Source: Phlebiopsis flavidoalba (taxonomy: Eukaryota; Basidiomycota; Agaricomycetes; Polyporales; Phanerochaetaceae). Taken from it: 64,000 bases of DNA. How positions within the stretch are numbered: the first letter of the stretch is position 1; every line of letters begins with the position of its first letter. Position numbers and translations under genes: made by a program. Location: positions 310,001 to 374,000 of the forward strand of contig JAOCPU010000025.1 of the NCBI GenBank assembly GCA_035772785.1, written 5' to 3'. The notes beneath the pieces were generated by a model, which was not told the origin of the DNA, did no database searches, and worked only from the letters and a program-made list of their open reading frames with translations. This document shows positions 1-10,829 of the stretch, piece by piece.

Positions 1-1126
1 ACTACAATGCACTCAGCGATGAACTCGTACAGTTTCTATGTCAGACTACTCACTCCTGTATGACGTAGTGAACTCGTTTCGGATAGCATAGAGTTGACGA
101 TCAGTTTGCAATGTCTGTTGGGTCAGGGGTTCCTGTACAATGGTAGACTTCCCGTTCTCCCGTCTCATCGTACGCGGCATGACAGGCTTGAAGGACGTTC
201 AGAGCTCTCCGCATGTCACCCTTTGATAGTTTGAGAAGGCCTTGCGACCACCGTCATTAATCTTGACACTGCGATCAAAGTCAGAGTGTACCCCTCGGCT
301 ACAGAACAGATCGCTCTACCTTTCCCTCTCAATGACAACATCAATCCGCTTCTCTACCTCCGACATAGGTAGGGGTGAGAACCGGAAACGTGTGCACCGA
401 CTCTGTACTGCGGGCACAATTTTGTTGACGTAGTTTTGCAGATGATGCAGAAGCGAACGTTCTTCGTATATTGTTCGATGACGCGACGCAACGCGGCCTG
501 AGCGGCGGTAGTCATCATGTCAGCCCTCATCGAGGATTATAAGCGTGTAGCCCTTTGAGAACAAGGTGCGTGTTTCGGCGAAGTTCTTTATCTGCTCGCG
601 TACGACGTCAATGCCGCGATCGTCTGAGGCATTGAGCTATCCTAGAAGGTCAGGAGCTTGGCATAAATACAACGACGAAGAACTGCTCACTTCGAGTATT
701 TGTTTTGCGGTAATCCCTTGCCGTATATCCTGCGTGCGACGGCAAGAATGGTCGAGTCTTACCAGTACCCGGGGGACCATAAAAGAGTAGATGCGGTAAT
801 CTGTTCTTTTCTATGAACTTCTCGACTATCTTGACGTGAGCTTGATGAGGTAACGCCAGTTAAGAAATGGAATGTGCGCACTTGTGCTTGTGATGTCTTT
901 TTGTGAGAGACTACGTCGTCTGAGTTACTGGCCGTATATTATTCTCTACCCTAGGCAAATCTCTTGCGTGAGATAAATCAGTGTGAAGATAAAGCCAGTA
1001 ACACTCCACCATGGATAGGTTCTCTGGAGTCGTGTGCCCGTCTGTGAGCTGTTGTGTGGCCTTCTTCCTTGCACTTTGCCCTTAGTGGTCGGCGCATTGA
1101 ACAGGCTGCTCATCCTCCACTTGCAT
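1..1126 (-). CDS. RFC3: Replication factor C small subunit (RFC3-type clamp loader), 3' partial
   Basis: AAA+ subunit of the RFC clamp loader, which opens PCNA and loads it on primed DNA in the nucleus. On the minus strand I read, in order: an acidic start ([10 protein letters not shown]), VE-K-YRPVT..DDVVSHKDIT near 930-880, Walker A GPPGTGKT near 780-755, [16 protein letters not shown] near 640-600, the Walker B/DEAD-type box [19 protein letters not shown] near 540-500, sensor 1 region CIICNYVNKI, the RFC arginine motif SRCTRFRF, and [13 protein letters not shown] near 210. Order and wording match yeast Rfc3/human RFC5. The reading needs several frame changes and short introns. The C-terminal domain runs off the left edge. 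Start at 1126 is preferred over 1131 because it gives the acidic N-terminus common in fungal RFC3. It faces away from the ubiquitin gene. Confidence 0.85.
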
Positions 1127-1410
1127 TTCATGATCGCTATCCATTATTCTCGATAGCACGTCGGAGGGGCGATGAAAATCGCGCAAGGAAGCGAAGCTTG
1201 GAGTCTTCGGGTTGTCGTGGCCAGAGCCAACTCATGGGCGCGCGTAGGACGACGCGTGATGCGTGGACGGCTCATCACACTTGTGACTTGACGCGACGCG
1301 TCTTCGGTCATTGGCGAGTCGGCAACATCAATCTGATTCAGCTTAGTCATCATCCTCTAAACCTTGTTTTCATGCGCACGGGACCATCCACAGACCGGAG
1401 CTTGCCGAGG

Positions 1411-1418
1411 TATATAAA
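1411..1418 (+). promoter_or_regulatory. TATA box of the ubiquitin-S27a gene
   Basis: TATATAAA lies about 100 bp upstream of the ubiquitin ATG at 1520 and is followed by a CT-rich leader. The roughly 390 bp between the RFC3 and ubiquitin starts must serve both divergent genes. The TATA reading is from sequence; activity is inferred. Confidence 0.6.
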
Positions 1419-1519
1419 GCCAGCACAGAACGCTTGAAAGACTTTCTCCAGTCCAAATTCGCTTTCGTCGACGACTCCATCGTTCAGTTTCGTTGGACAG
1501 ACAGAGGCGACTGCAACTA

Positions 1520-2125
1520 ATGCAGATCTTCGTCAAGACCCTCACGGGCAAAACCATCACCCTCGAGGTTGAGTCCTCGGACAACCATCGACAATGTCAA
1601 GGCCAAAAATCCAGGACAAGGAGGGGTGAGTCCAAGCTACCACTGCACCACGCAAATGCATTCTGACGTTGTGTTCGCAGCATTCCCCCCGACCAGCAGC
1701 GGCCTGATCTTCGCAGGCAAGCAGCTCGAGGACGGCCGCACTCTCTCGGATTACAACATCCAGAAGGATTCGACTCTTCACCTCGTGCTCCGTCTGCGTG
1801 GTGGTGCCAAGAAGCGCAAGTAAAAAACAGTACAGCACCCCCAAGAAGATCAAGCACAAGCGCAAGAAAGTCAAGATGTCCATCTTGAAGTACTACAAGG
1901 TCGACTCCGACGGCAAGATTCAAGCGCCTCCGTCGTGATGTGCCCCTCCGCCGAGTGCGGTGGCCGGGTATCTTCGTACGTTCAACCCTGCGCACCTCTT
2001 CCCGTCCCCGCATATCCTAACTTTCGTCGTAGATGGCCTTCCACAAGGACCGCCAGTACTGCGCGTGCAAGTGTGGCTTGACCTACAACCTTCACTCCTG
2101 GCACCAAGCCCCCCCCGCTGTCTAA
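1520..2125 (+). CDS. UBI3: Ubiquitin-40S ribosomal protein S27a fusion
   Basis: Polyprotein cleaved into ubiquitin and ribosomal protein eS31. The start [21 protein letters not shown] is textbook ubiquitin; the second exon carries [21 protein letters not shown] and ends with [10 protein letters not shown], followed by the basic S27a linker ([25 protein letters not shown]) and the zinc-finger region (AECG, then [10 protein letters not shown] and CGLTY). Introns are 1626-1680 and 1976-2032 (57 bp). The stop TAA is at 2123-2125 after a Pro-rich FTPGTK tail. At least five single-base insertions disrupt the frame: an extra A after the SSD codons, a five-A run in the KAKIQ codons, an extra C before LIF, an extra T that makes a false stop after KKRK, and an extra A in GKIQ. 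For so invariant a protein these must be sequence errors. Confidence 0.95.
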
Positions 2126-2420
2126 GTGGATTCCGCTTTGATAGATGCTCTGTAACTGCATGGTGTACTACTGGATTTAGCTCTACGTTTGCGTACATAT
2201 GCTATCTGCTTTCGCGAATTAATTACTATGGGCGATAGTGTGTTACGAATGCACCATCTCAACAAGTATTATACGGTACACAAACACGCGACTAGATATG
2301 GTCTACGCGATCCCCTACGACCCCTCGATCACATCAACGGACAGACAAAATGCCGCGAGCTTCACCATTGGCGGCAGTTTTTCTCCCTGAAGAACGCCCG
2401 CGTTCGGTCTTGATTGTCTT

Positions 2421-3656
2421 CTAGGTAATCCCATAGATCATCTGACGAGAAACAGTGGAACCCAACCATTTTCCCCAGGCCGCATCCAGGTGCAAGGCGA
2501 GCTCAGTGCAAATTGTCACCTCGTCGAGGGCTCCGAACGTGTGGCCCACGAGTAGGTCGTCGATCGAGCCCCACACGGCATTTAAGGATTGCGACTGCAG
2601 TACCTCGATATGCATCGTGTGCACTACCGTGAGACCCGACACGTTGGATGGAAGAAGGGCGATGAGGGAATGGGAAGGGGCCAGCTGCCATGGTGGGAGG
2701 TGGGTTATGTGGGCGTCATCTGGGAGGTGGACATGGAACGACCGCAGCGCGGATAGGGATGAGAGCTTGAGGTCCCTCAGCTGTGCCTCGGACGCTAACA
2801 CGAACGCGCGTGAGGAACTCGCGCAGTGTCCAGGGAAAGCAAAGCGGTGCGTACATTCATTTTGACATTGCATACCTACCGAACTTGAGACTGTAGCTCT
2901 TGCAGGTGCGGCGAGGCGTCTTCGTAGAAACCCGACGAGTTCCTGCCAGGCGTCGAAAGTGCTCAAAACTCGAGCGCGCAAGCGAGCGCAACGTGGATAC
3001 GTCCATGCGTGCTTCTACGAATGGGAGCAAGCAGCGCAGCATGTTGTATGTGCTCCCGGAACCGATCCTTTAGCGCACCAAGCGTGGGCTTACGGCTGGG
3101 AGGAGTGCAGGGCTCGCTGCGGTCGATGCCATATATCCAATACACTCGCTCGAGGTCGAGAGCCCCGATGGACGGGAATATGCAAATGGTATCAAGGAGG
3201 TCGCTGGGGGTCGTGAATATCTTGCGCATGGAGAACCGATTTAGGCTGGCCGCGATGCTGGGATGATCTCGAAATGCTCTTCCGGTCGCGATGTGTCGGT
3301 CCCACCACACACCATCTATACGGAGGCCTCGAAGTCTGGGGAGGTGCAAGATGCATGCCGAGATGTCGTGTGCCGTCACGGGCATCTGGTCGTCGAAACA
3401 CGTGCCATTGGTAGCGCCGGAGCCGCAAAGGGTGAGTTCACGGATGAAACTGCTCAAGTGTGGGGAACTTTCAAGAAACGCCTTGAAGGAACAAAGTGGC
3501 ACTGGGTGGCGGACCTGGACGGTACAAAAAAGGTGGTATTGGCCTACAACCGCGCCATTCGCGAGACACCAAGGAGCAGGAGAAGAGACTTCGCTTGTCA
3601 TCGAAGAGGAAGTCTACCACGTAGTCGTGTAGCTCTGGGGGGAGTGAAGAGGTCAT
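2421..3656 (-). CDS. F-box domain protein 1
   Basis: The N-terminus MTSSLPPELHDYVVDFLFDD then KRSLFSCSLVSREW is the F-box pattern common in Agaricomycetes, the adaptor motif that binds Skp1 in SCF ubiquitin ligases. It is followed by YHLFCTVQV, a leucine-rich stretch (SSFIRELTLCG, LPRLRGLRIDGVWW, FPSIGALDLERVYW), and a C-terminal part with more LRR-like repeats (LSSLSALRSFHVHLP, VSGLTVVHTMHIEVL). Three overlapping open frames (3656-3471, 3601-2963, 2981-2421) must be joined by two frame changes, giving about 400 residues, a usual length. Substrate unknown. It is convergent with the ubiquitin gene, about 300 bp apart. Confidence 0.8.
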
Positions 3657-3922
3657 ACTGAGGTACGATTTACGGCCAGCAGCTCATACCAGACGTTATA
3701 TGTACTAAAAAAACGCTGTCCTCTGACGATCGGAGCCTCTCCGTGATCGGAGCATCAATGTTGCACTTCCACCACCCCTTGTGGCGTCGTTTTTTTTCCA
3801 GCTTCTCGAGCGCGGGGTCTCTGAATGCCAAACATGCTATGGTGGTCATTTATCTTGAATGTGCCTTCCCAAACTCAAAGAGTACCGCCACGTACTAAAT
3901 ATGGGGCCAAGACATTCGTGCT

Positions 3923-4530
3923 TTACCCTGCGGTCCTCGCATGGTGATGCACGATGTTTAGTGCAGGAACGGACGTCACAGGAAGGCCATTCAAAGATGC
4001 TACGGCATCACCGTATGGCGCATTTTCCAGCGGCTCAGCGAGCGTTGAGCCGGTCATGTTCAGCTGCTGCCCTTCCACATGTCTACTGGCAGGCATCAAA
4101 CTCTGTCTGTGGACTTTGTTACGGCAGATGGTACAGGTCAGGCGTTGCTCCACCGCCGCAGCGCTCGTTTACACCTGCTGACGAGACGCATTTAAATCTA
4201 GATGAGACCGTCGTCTTTCACCGACGTGAAGAAACAACCTGAGATGGTCGGGCGGTGAAACCTGCGCACTGCCAAACGGGGTCTGAGACCGTCCCATCAT
4301 TCGCGTTTTGATTCTACCACGGTCGGCGACTTAAGTTTGACCAGTCCTGGCACTCCGTTGCCCGGACAGGGTAACTCTGGTTGTGCGGGACTAGGGTCGT
4401 GATCAACGACGAACAATGGTCATCATCGCGCGGATTGCTCACATGGGATGCAAGCGGCGCCCCAAACCGCGTCTGTACATCCTCTGCCTCCGGTCGTTCG
4501 GTTCGCGCTGGGGCCGCTCCAATGCTGCTC
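3923..4530 (-). CDS. Possible unrecognised gene
   Basis: Weak candidate. From an ATG near 4530 the minus strand reads MSSIGAAPARTERPEAEDV and continues for about 70 codons. After a gap a second open stretch (4153-3923) contains LTCTICRNKVHRQS and later GSTLAEPLENAPYGDAVAS. The paired cysteines could be half of a zinc finger, but no partner pair is visible. I do not recognise a family. It lies between F-box gene 1 and membrane protein copy 1, both also on the minus strand. It may be non-coding. Confidence 0.25.
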
Positions 4531-4782
4531 ATGGCGCGTAAACGTAACATCTACTAAGTCGAAGTATAGATTTTGCGTTTTTTCTTTTCTATCCTGAAAT
4601 ACATGACTAGAACGGCATATTCAAGGCGTGAACATATCAACGTGGGTTCGTCAAGCACAAATCGTACGGGTTTAGCGATGAAAGCTGGTACATCGCTTGC
4701 TTAGACACTCTCGGTACGTTCTATATCTGAACTTTGCTCTTTATGCTCAAACTCGTTATTGACGGATCGATCGGAAACTTGG

Positions 4783-6309
4783 TCAAGTGTTGTGTCGGTG
4801 TCGGTGCGTTTGCTGGAAATGCACTACTGCTTTCTGAGTGTCAGGGCGCTGCGTAGGTCCAGGAATGCTGAACGTGGTAAGCTGCGGGCCGTCGTTGAAT
4901 GCGCCGCCCATGCCAAAGCGAACGATGATGATGGAGTACGCAATTCCACCGATGGGGACAAACTACAACCAATCAGTTCGGCATATCGCCCAAAGCGTCT
5001 TAATTGTACTCACTGCATCAAAAACAAGGTAAGCGGGAGACGACCCATGAGATGTACTGGTGCCTTGTGTAAACGCTATGAGTAATATAAGGATACAAAT
5101 GCTATTGATAGAAAGTTAGCAGGACGCTCGTAAGAATTTGATGCTCTGGACACACGTGTAAAGCGCTGCGCTCTCCCACAAAGATTGCGATTATATTCTG
5201 GGACCATCATTCAAATCAACTTTGTTTAGTCACAATTTCGCAACTCACCGATGACGAGAACGTTTTGAGGTGAGTGGTTGCTTGTCTTGTGAGCCGTTGA
5301 GCCCGCCAGATTTTATACGAAATTAATGCTTTTTGTGGAGTTAATTTCTTGCAGATTGTCAAGCCCAAGCTGCGCAGCTACGCACTAGTACAGTATATAC
5401 TTCCGCTAGAGCAGAAATCAACCATCGGAAGCTTAAACTCACAATCGGAACTCAAACTTACAAGACGTCACAGCCGAGCCCCGCGTAGAGAAAGTCGACT
5501 AAAACCCAAATGAGATTCTACAGGAGAAGGATGGTACGGAAAGTACCTTCTTGGCTTAATGTGTATGGAAGAGGCTTTCCCGCATTCTTCGCAGACAATT
5601 CTAAAACTGTATGTCTCAAGAAGATACTCTCGCAAACTAGGATAGTTTGGTCTCAGCAGCTAAACGGTGCACAAGAATATGGAACCCGCTGACCGATATA
5701 GCTTATTAAGCCGCATGCTGGGAGGACAATGATTGCCCAATTCCTTTGCCATATAACCCAAAGTCTATATATCTGTTTAAATGTGAATAGGGTCACGCTG
5801 CGGCAGAAGAAAGGAATTACCATAAGGAAACTCGAAAGGCTCATTTGAACAACCCAGAGACCTTGCCTAGCCGAATTTACTGGATCTGCATTGCTATTGG
5901 CAAGGATAACGGCCTGTGCGGCGTCTTTTTTCGTTGCCCCCGAAGAATGGCACCAAGCTCATTCGCGATATAATTCCCATGTGCTATTTGGAGGCATAGC
6001 ATTAGACCTAGTTTTTCGAAAATGTGCTGAGATAATGCAATACTGACTGTGGTGATGAGTATCATAAGAAACACGTTGGCAATGGCGATGAGTCTATTCA
6101 TCGAGTTGTTTTGATCGCGACGCCTCTTTGAGAGATAATTCATCGAGGTTCCAAAAACTACCAGATATACACCTAGATATAAATACACACAATGAGCGAA
6201 ACTGTAGATGTTTGCGGAGTAATGTGTTTAAGTGCTTACCGTAGAATATCAGAGAAAGTAGCTGGCCGACCCCAATCGTGAGCGCGGATGTAGTACTAGT
6301 GTCACCCAT
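4783..6309 (-). CDS. Basidiomycete multi-pass membrane protein, copy 1
   Basis: Belongs to a family I know only as hypothetical membrane proteins in Agaricomycetes. Start MGDTSTTSALTIGVGQLLSL ends the first exon at LIFYG. Then come GVYLVVFGTSMNYLSKRRRD (TM plus basic loop), LIAIANVFLMILITT, IYRLWVIWQRNW followed by AIIVLPACGLI, IIAIFVESAALYT (one extra G breaks the frame near 5200), and GGIAYSIIIVRFGMGGAFND, with a hydrophilic His-rich tail ending at 4783. I count about six or seven hydrophobic segments over several short introns. The topology resembles a 7TM receptor but I see no diagnostic receptor motif. Two paralogues (44890-46030 minus, 59374-61004 plus) keep the same segments in the same order. 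Function unknown. Confidence 0.7.
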
Positions 6310-9268
6310 TCTGGTGCAGGAAAAAGAATTTTCGACGGAAGTGAAAAGCAGAGACGAGGACTTTATAGAAACCTGTCTCTTTGAATCAGATGTAAGTTGG
6401 CTAGTAGTTACCTACCTCGCCCTTGGTACGAAAACCTCGCCACAGCCCCGTAGACGTGCCTAGTGAGAACTTGCTGTCTGGAAAGGATACTCACCGATGA
6501 AAATCGGAGTCGCCTCTCACTCACGTTGGCCAAGTATTGGTAACTTCTCATGCATTTCTCTATAGAACGGTATGTTTTCTCATGCAAAGTCCACATCATC
6601 TGGGAAAACGGGCGGGGTTAAGTAACACACAACTAACGCTATATACCGTATTTAATGAAGTAACAGAATATGTTTATATACCGGGATGCCCAGCCGGTCA
6701 CAATTTATTTAGCGTTAATTTTCGTTATTTTAGTGCTTTTTACTGTTAATTCACAGCATTAACACCATCATATTTCACTGCTTCACTCTTTTTTTGCTCA
6801 CGGAGCTGCACAGATACAACTGCACACCATATATAAAGGTTTGAAAGAAGAATGTATTGTTAAAGTACAGTGGGGCATACATGATGTCCAGTACTTGAGT
6901 ATGAAACGGCTGCACTAATCTAGACGCATGTGGCTTCACTCACCTTGATGGCGGCGAGCGAGCTCTACGACACTGAGAGAAGTAAGCTTGAAGCTATGGT
7001 CAAGCTCCGGTGATCCAGCACAGATCATAACGCACGACATACTGTTTACCACACTTGTGTGTGGAACTGGGGCCCGCGACCCCTTCATCACCAATGGCGC
7101 GATGAGCAGGCAGAGTTTTGTTAGCTATATCACTGTAACGGACGTACAGACATACCTTCTCCCGCATGGGGCACTGGTGCTACCCGTATGTGCATGCAAT
7201 CGCACGACATGGGTACTCATCAACCTTTGGTGTTGTCAGCAAGTGCAGGTTACGCAGAGGATAGGTAACTCACGGTAGTCGTATTTTAGTCTGCAGGTAG
7301 TAGCGCTGTATGTTAACACCATTGTGATATTAAGCCGAAGACTACGCACCCCGATGGACGCGCATCCCGATGGACTCGGACGGGCGTAGCTACAAACGGT
7401 GCCAGATGGGGCGTGAGACCGCGACTCGTTAGTAGAGCTGACAGGAAATCCAAGGCAGCAAGGGGCGAAGAGACGGGGTGGAGGCTGCGTCCAGCGGGCG
7501 TGGAAGACGGTCGTAGAAGGTAAAGGAACACAGTGAGGTCGAGGGCGATGCCAGCACGGGAATTTATACATGGTCGAGGGAGCGCCGATGACATCACCGC
7601 AGCGACGCCAAACGCCGTGAGGTTATGTTGCTTAGTCAGCGCTCGTTCACGCGTGCTCTAGGGATAGGCGAAAACTAACACAACTAACGGTGCGTTACCT
7701 TGGGTAACAGTGCTAGCAGTCATAATGTTACTTTAATATTACTTAACAGAGTCCGTTTTTTTTTTCCAGATGATTTAATCGTTAAAATCATTCTCATAAG
7801 AGGTCCTATGTGAAGATCATATAATAGTAAGATTAATTATCAGAGCGGGAGTGAGGATAGACGAACCCGTAGGTTACCAAGTTACAATCGAGTCAGTACA
7901 TCATTCCTTCCTGTCCACTGCTAAGATGTTTTAACCATATCCTGTCAACGTCCGAGAGTAGGTCATATCAATAGGGAGCAGTGGGAACCTGCCTCTGAGT
8001 CATTGCACAAGCCTCCAAGTACGAATCTAAGATGAACTGCTAGTAAGATGGAAATCAAGATTATCAACATGGTGCCAAGTCTCCCACGCACTATAAAATC
8101 AGCTGCGGTTTTAGGGCTTCACATATGAAGGGCAGATATTAACGGACATGCCGCTCTGTTTGTCGAACACATCCTGATTTTGTTCACAAAAAAATCAAAA
8201 GTGCAACGCGAAATTAACAACGACTCAGCGTAGATCAATATTGTGGCCTGACCGGTGAGATCTGTGTAGCTCTCATTAGCTACGGTAAACTCCGGTAGTC
8301 TATCATGGGAGAATACTCAATAAGGTCTATATTTCGGCGCTTCAACACCTCTGAGGTGACGTCGCTGGGATCCTGTGCCTCCAACAAGGATGGTCCATTT
8401 ATGTGTACCGATGAACATCGGGTCCTTTCTCAGCTGAGGCCTCCTAGGCAGCGTTGTCGAGTGAGTAATCTTTCCCAAGTTTATTGCCAAAAGCAACTGG
8501 TATACGTTGTTTTGAAGAGATCTGCTCACACATCTTCAGCAACTGTCACGATCGGGATAGTTCACTCGCTCTCGAGGCTTGCTCTCAAGCCCGGCTTTAT
8601 CGCTACAACATAGGTAGAAGAGGAATGCTCATTAGTGATTGTGTGACCGATTGAGTGTCGAACTTATAATCACATCAAACAATAGTGAGTGCTTTTATCA
8701 CCTCTCGAAGAGCCAAATTTGAGGGCTCGGCCTCGACTCCGGCCAAACATTTGTGATCCGACGAGGCGCAAGAACGCGAACGTCAACTTTCGCATTGTAG
8801 TACGCTGACTGGCGTCTTAAGAGGCCAACGCGGCCCGGAATGCGCAAACGATAACCGAGTCGCGGGATCGATTTCACTGAGGACTTTAATTGTCGACCAT
8901 TTCTCGACTCGGTACCGCGACGACACCATAAACTCGTCCAGCTTAGCTTAGGCTAGGGCGCGACTTCTTAGAGTGAAGGAGATGCACGACGGCTGCAGTC
9001 TCCCCATACACTATAAAAGCCATGACGGACTCCATCAACGCGTGCGTGGATCTTCTCACAGGGATACATGATACCAAGAAAGTTCCCTATATATACTGAT
9101 TTTTCCAGAGTTCATAAACCTGGGGCCTCCATTGCTACACACTGATTGGCTGCAGGGGATAACCATGAAGCGTTGAACAGTACAGGCCATGAGGACTCGT
9201 TGGGTCGCAAGACTGAGCCACTCCTAATACCTCCTTGAATCGTCACGTAAAATATTCACACTGTCACC
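6310..9268. other. Long intergenic stretch, no confident gene
   Basis: Partly AT-rich (6600-6900, 7680-8300). On the minus strand a TATAAA (7563-7568) precedes a CT-rich leader and a short reading from an ATG near 7327 (MVLTYSATTCRLKYDY, then a GTGAGT donor), which could be the first exon of an unrecognised gene. On the plus strand a 102-codon frame (8305-8613) has no recognisable content. TATA-like CTATAAAA occurs at 8091 and 9011 within similar 20-bp contexts. An 8-bp inverted repeat, CCGAGTCG/CGACTCGG, lies near 8853-8920 upstream of the SDR gene. Confidence 0.4.
9011..9019 (+). promoter_or_regulatory. Candidate TATA box upstream of the SDR gene
   Basis: CTATAAAAG lies about 260 bp before the proposed ATG at 9269. 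The spacing is long for a TATA element unless the leader holds an intron or is unusually long, so the link to the SDR gene is inferred. Confidence 0.35.
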
Positions 9269-10829
9269 ATGGGTGCGTTGACATCGATGGCAAGGAATTC
9301 GCAACTGCATTGCATGTCCATTGCATCAAACTTCTTTGCGACCTTCCTCTGATTCAGATCACCACGGGCTTCAGCATGGGTAGCGCTGCCTCTCACAGCT
9401 CAAGTATTTTTGGGGTACAACCTCGAGCAAAGCCTTTCCAACCTAGTGTCGCAAGTTCAGCCGCGTGACCAGGTACCGTGACTTGAGTGGTCGCGTTGTT
9501 GTCATTGTCATCAAGGTACGCCCTCTAACGACGTGTGATACAAACTTACTGTCGCATATATTCACTGAAAGTCTGTCTCAGTGGTAAACTCAGGGCGTAG
9601 GAAAGGAGGGCACGGTCAGGTGCGTCAACTCCCATCGAGTTTTGTCAAATAGAGCATGAAAATTTGTCCTCTGTCCTTCCTAGGCTTTGCTAGAACATAA
9701 TGCAGATAACCTATCTTGCGCGCGGGAATCGCTCGGAAAGCGGAAAGCGCGATTGCGGAGCTGAACAGCAGCGACGGGCAAAGAGGCATCGTTCCTGGAA
9801 CTTGATCTAGCAAGCCTCGCATCTGTGCGGAGGGCCGCGACGGAGTTCTTGGGAAAGAAAAAGAGCTGCACATACTTGCTTTCAATAACGCGTGAGTGCT
9901 ACTGCCATCACCTGAGTGTACCTAAGCTCAACGTCACATAGGGGCGTTATGCGGTGTCCTGTAGAGCTCGTGACGGAAGACGGAGTTTGATATGCAGTGG
10001 GGGGACAAACGTTGTCGGGTGCGCTACACCCGACTATGTTAATGCGTGGCTGTCTGAGTGACATGACGTAGGACACTTCCTGTTCACAGAATTACTTATC
10101 CCCGCCCTCGCAGCTGGCGCGAAGTCCTCTCAGGATGGCCACACACGCATAGTCACGACCTCATCGTGTACCGCATACCTGGGGGCTCTCGATTACAGGA
10201 CCTTCACTGATTGCCGCGCGACGCAAGCGTCTGGTGTGCAAAACCTGTACTCCCAGAGCAAACTTGTAATTTATAGGCATCTCTTTCCATTGTTGCGACA
10301 TTAAGATTTACTTCAGGGAAACGCGATGGTCGCCACCGAAGCCGCCAAACGCTATGCGGACAAGGGGATCTTGTCCTTCTTCCTGCAATCCAGGTACCGT
10401 TTCGCTTCTCAGTCACACCATCCTATCACTCTCTGACCCTGCGTCATGTAGGAAATCTGGACACAAACCTCCTACGCTACATGTCACCTGTAGAAGCGTT
10501 TATTGCCGTACGCACGTCCCCAAAAGCCCGCGTCCTGCCAGATGGCTAATGTCGCGCGCAGCGCGAAAACTGATTTTATCCGGCATCTTTTGGCGCACTT
10601 ACCCAGCTCTGGGCGGGCACGATGCCGGAGACTGCCAAGTACAATGGCGAGGTGCGTATATTCTTGTATACACACCCGTATCTCATTGACTACCATCAAC
10701 AATTATGTATAGTTCTTAATCCCGTGGGCACGCGTCGGAAAATGTCGACACGAAGTGTACAACTCCAAAGAAACAGCGAAGTTGTGGGAGTGGTTGGAGA
10801 GTGCGGTTACACTCCCCGCGGATTTTTGA
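9269..10829 (+). CDS. Short-chain dehydrogenase/reductase, retinol-dehydrogenase-like
   Basis: NAD(P)-dependent oxidoreductase with a Rossmann fold, substrate unknown. Visible in order: DLSGRVVVI at the first beta strand (near 9483-9510), ALLEHNA and LNSSTGKEASFLELDLASLA then SVRRAATEFLGK (9690-9860), GVMRCPVELVTEDG.DMQWGTN (9950-10015), LLIPALAAGAKSSQDGHTRI and VTTSS (10100-10170), catalytic-type YxxxK as NLYSQSKL (near 10245-10270), EAAKRYADKGILSFFL-NPG-NLDTNLLRY (10340-10480), LWAGTMPETAKYNGE (10600-10650), and a C-terminal PWARVGKCRHEVYNSKETAK then LWEWLESAVTLPADF ending with TGA at 10827. Several introns and indels. Start uncertain: 9269 has a strong context (CACCATGGG), 9376 is an alternative. 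No signal peptide seen. Confidence 0.85.

Noticed and set aside
1557..2013. Two long minus-strand frames of 108 and 138 codons
   Set aside because: Exact antisense of the ubiquitin-S27a gene.
3859..4242. 127-codon plus frame
   Set aside because: Cys/His-rich but with no metal-site spacing; antisense of the weak minus-strand candidate.
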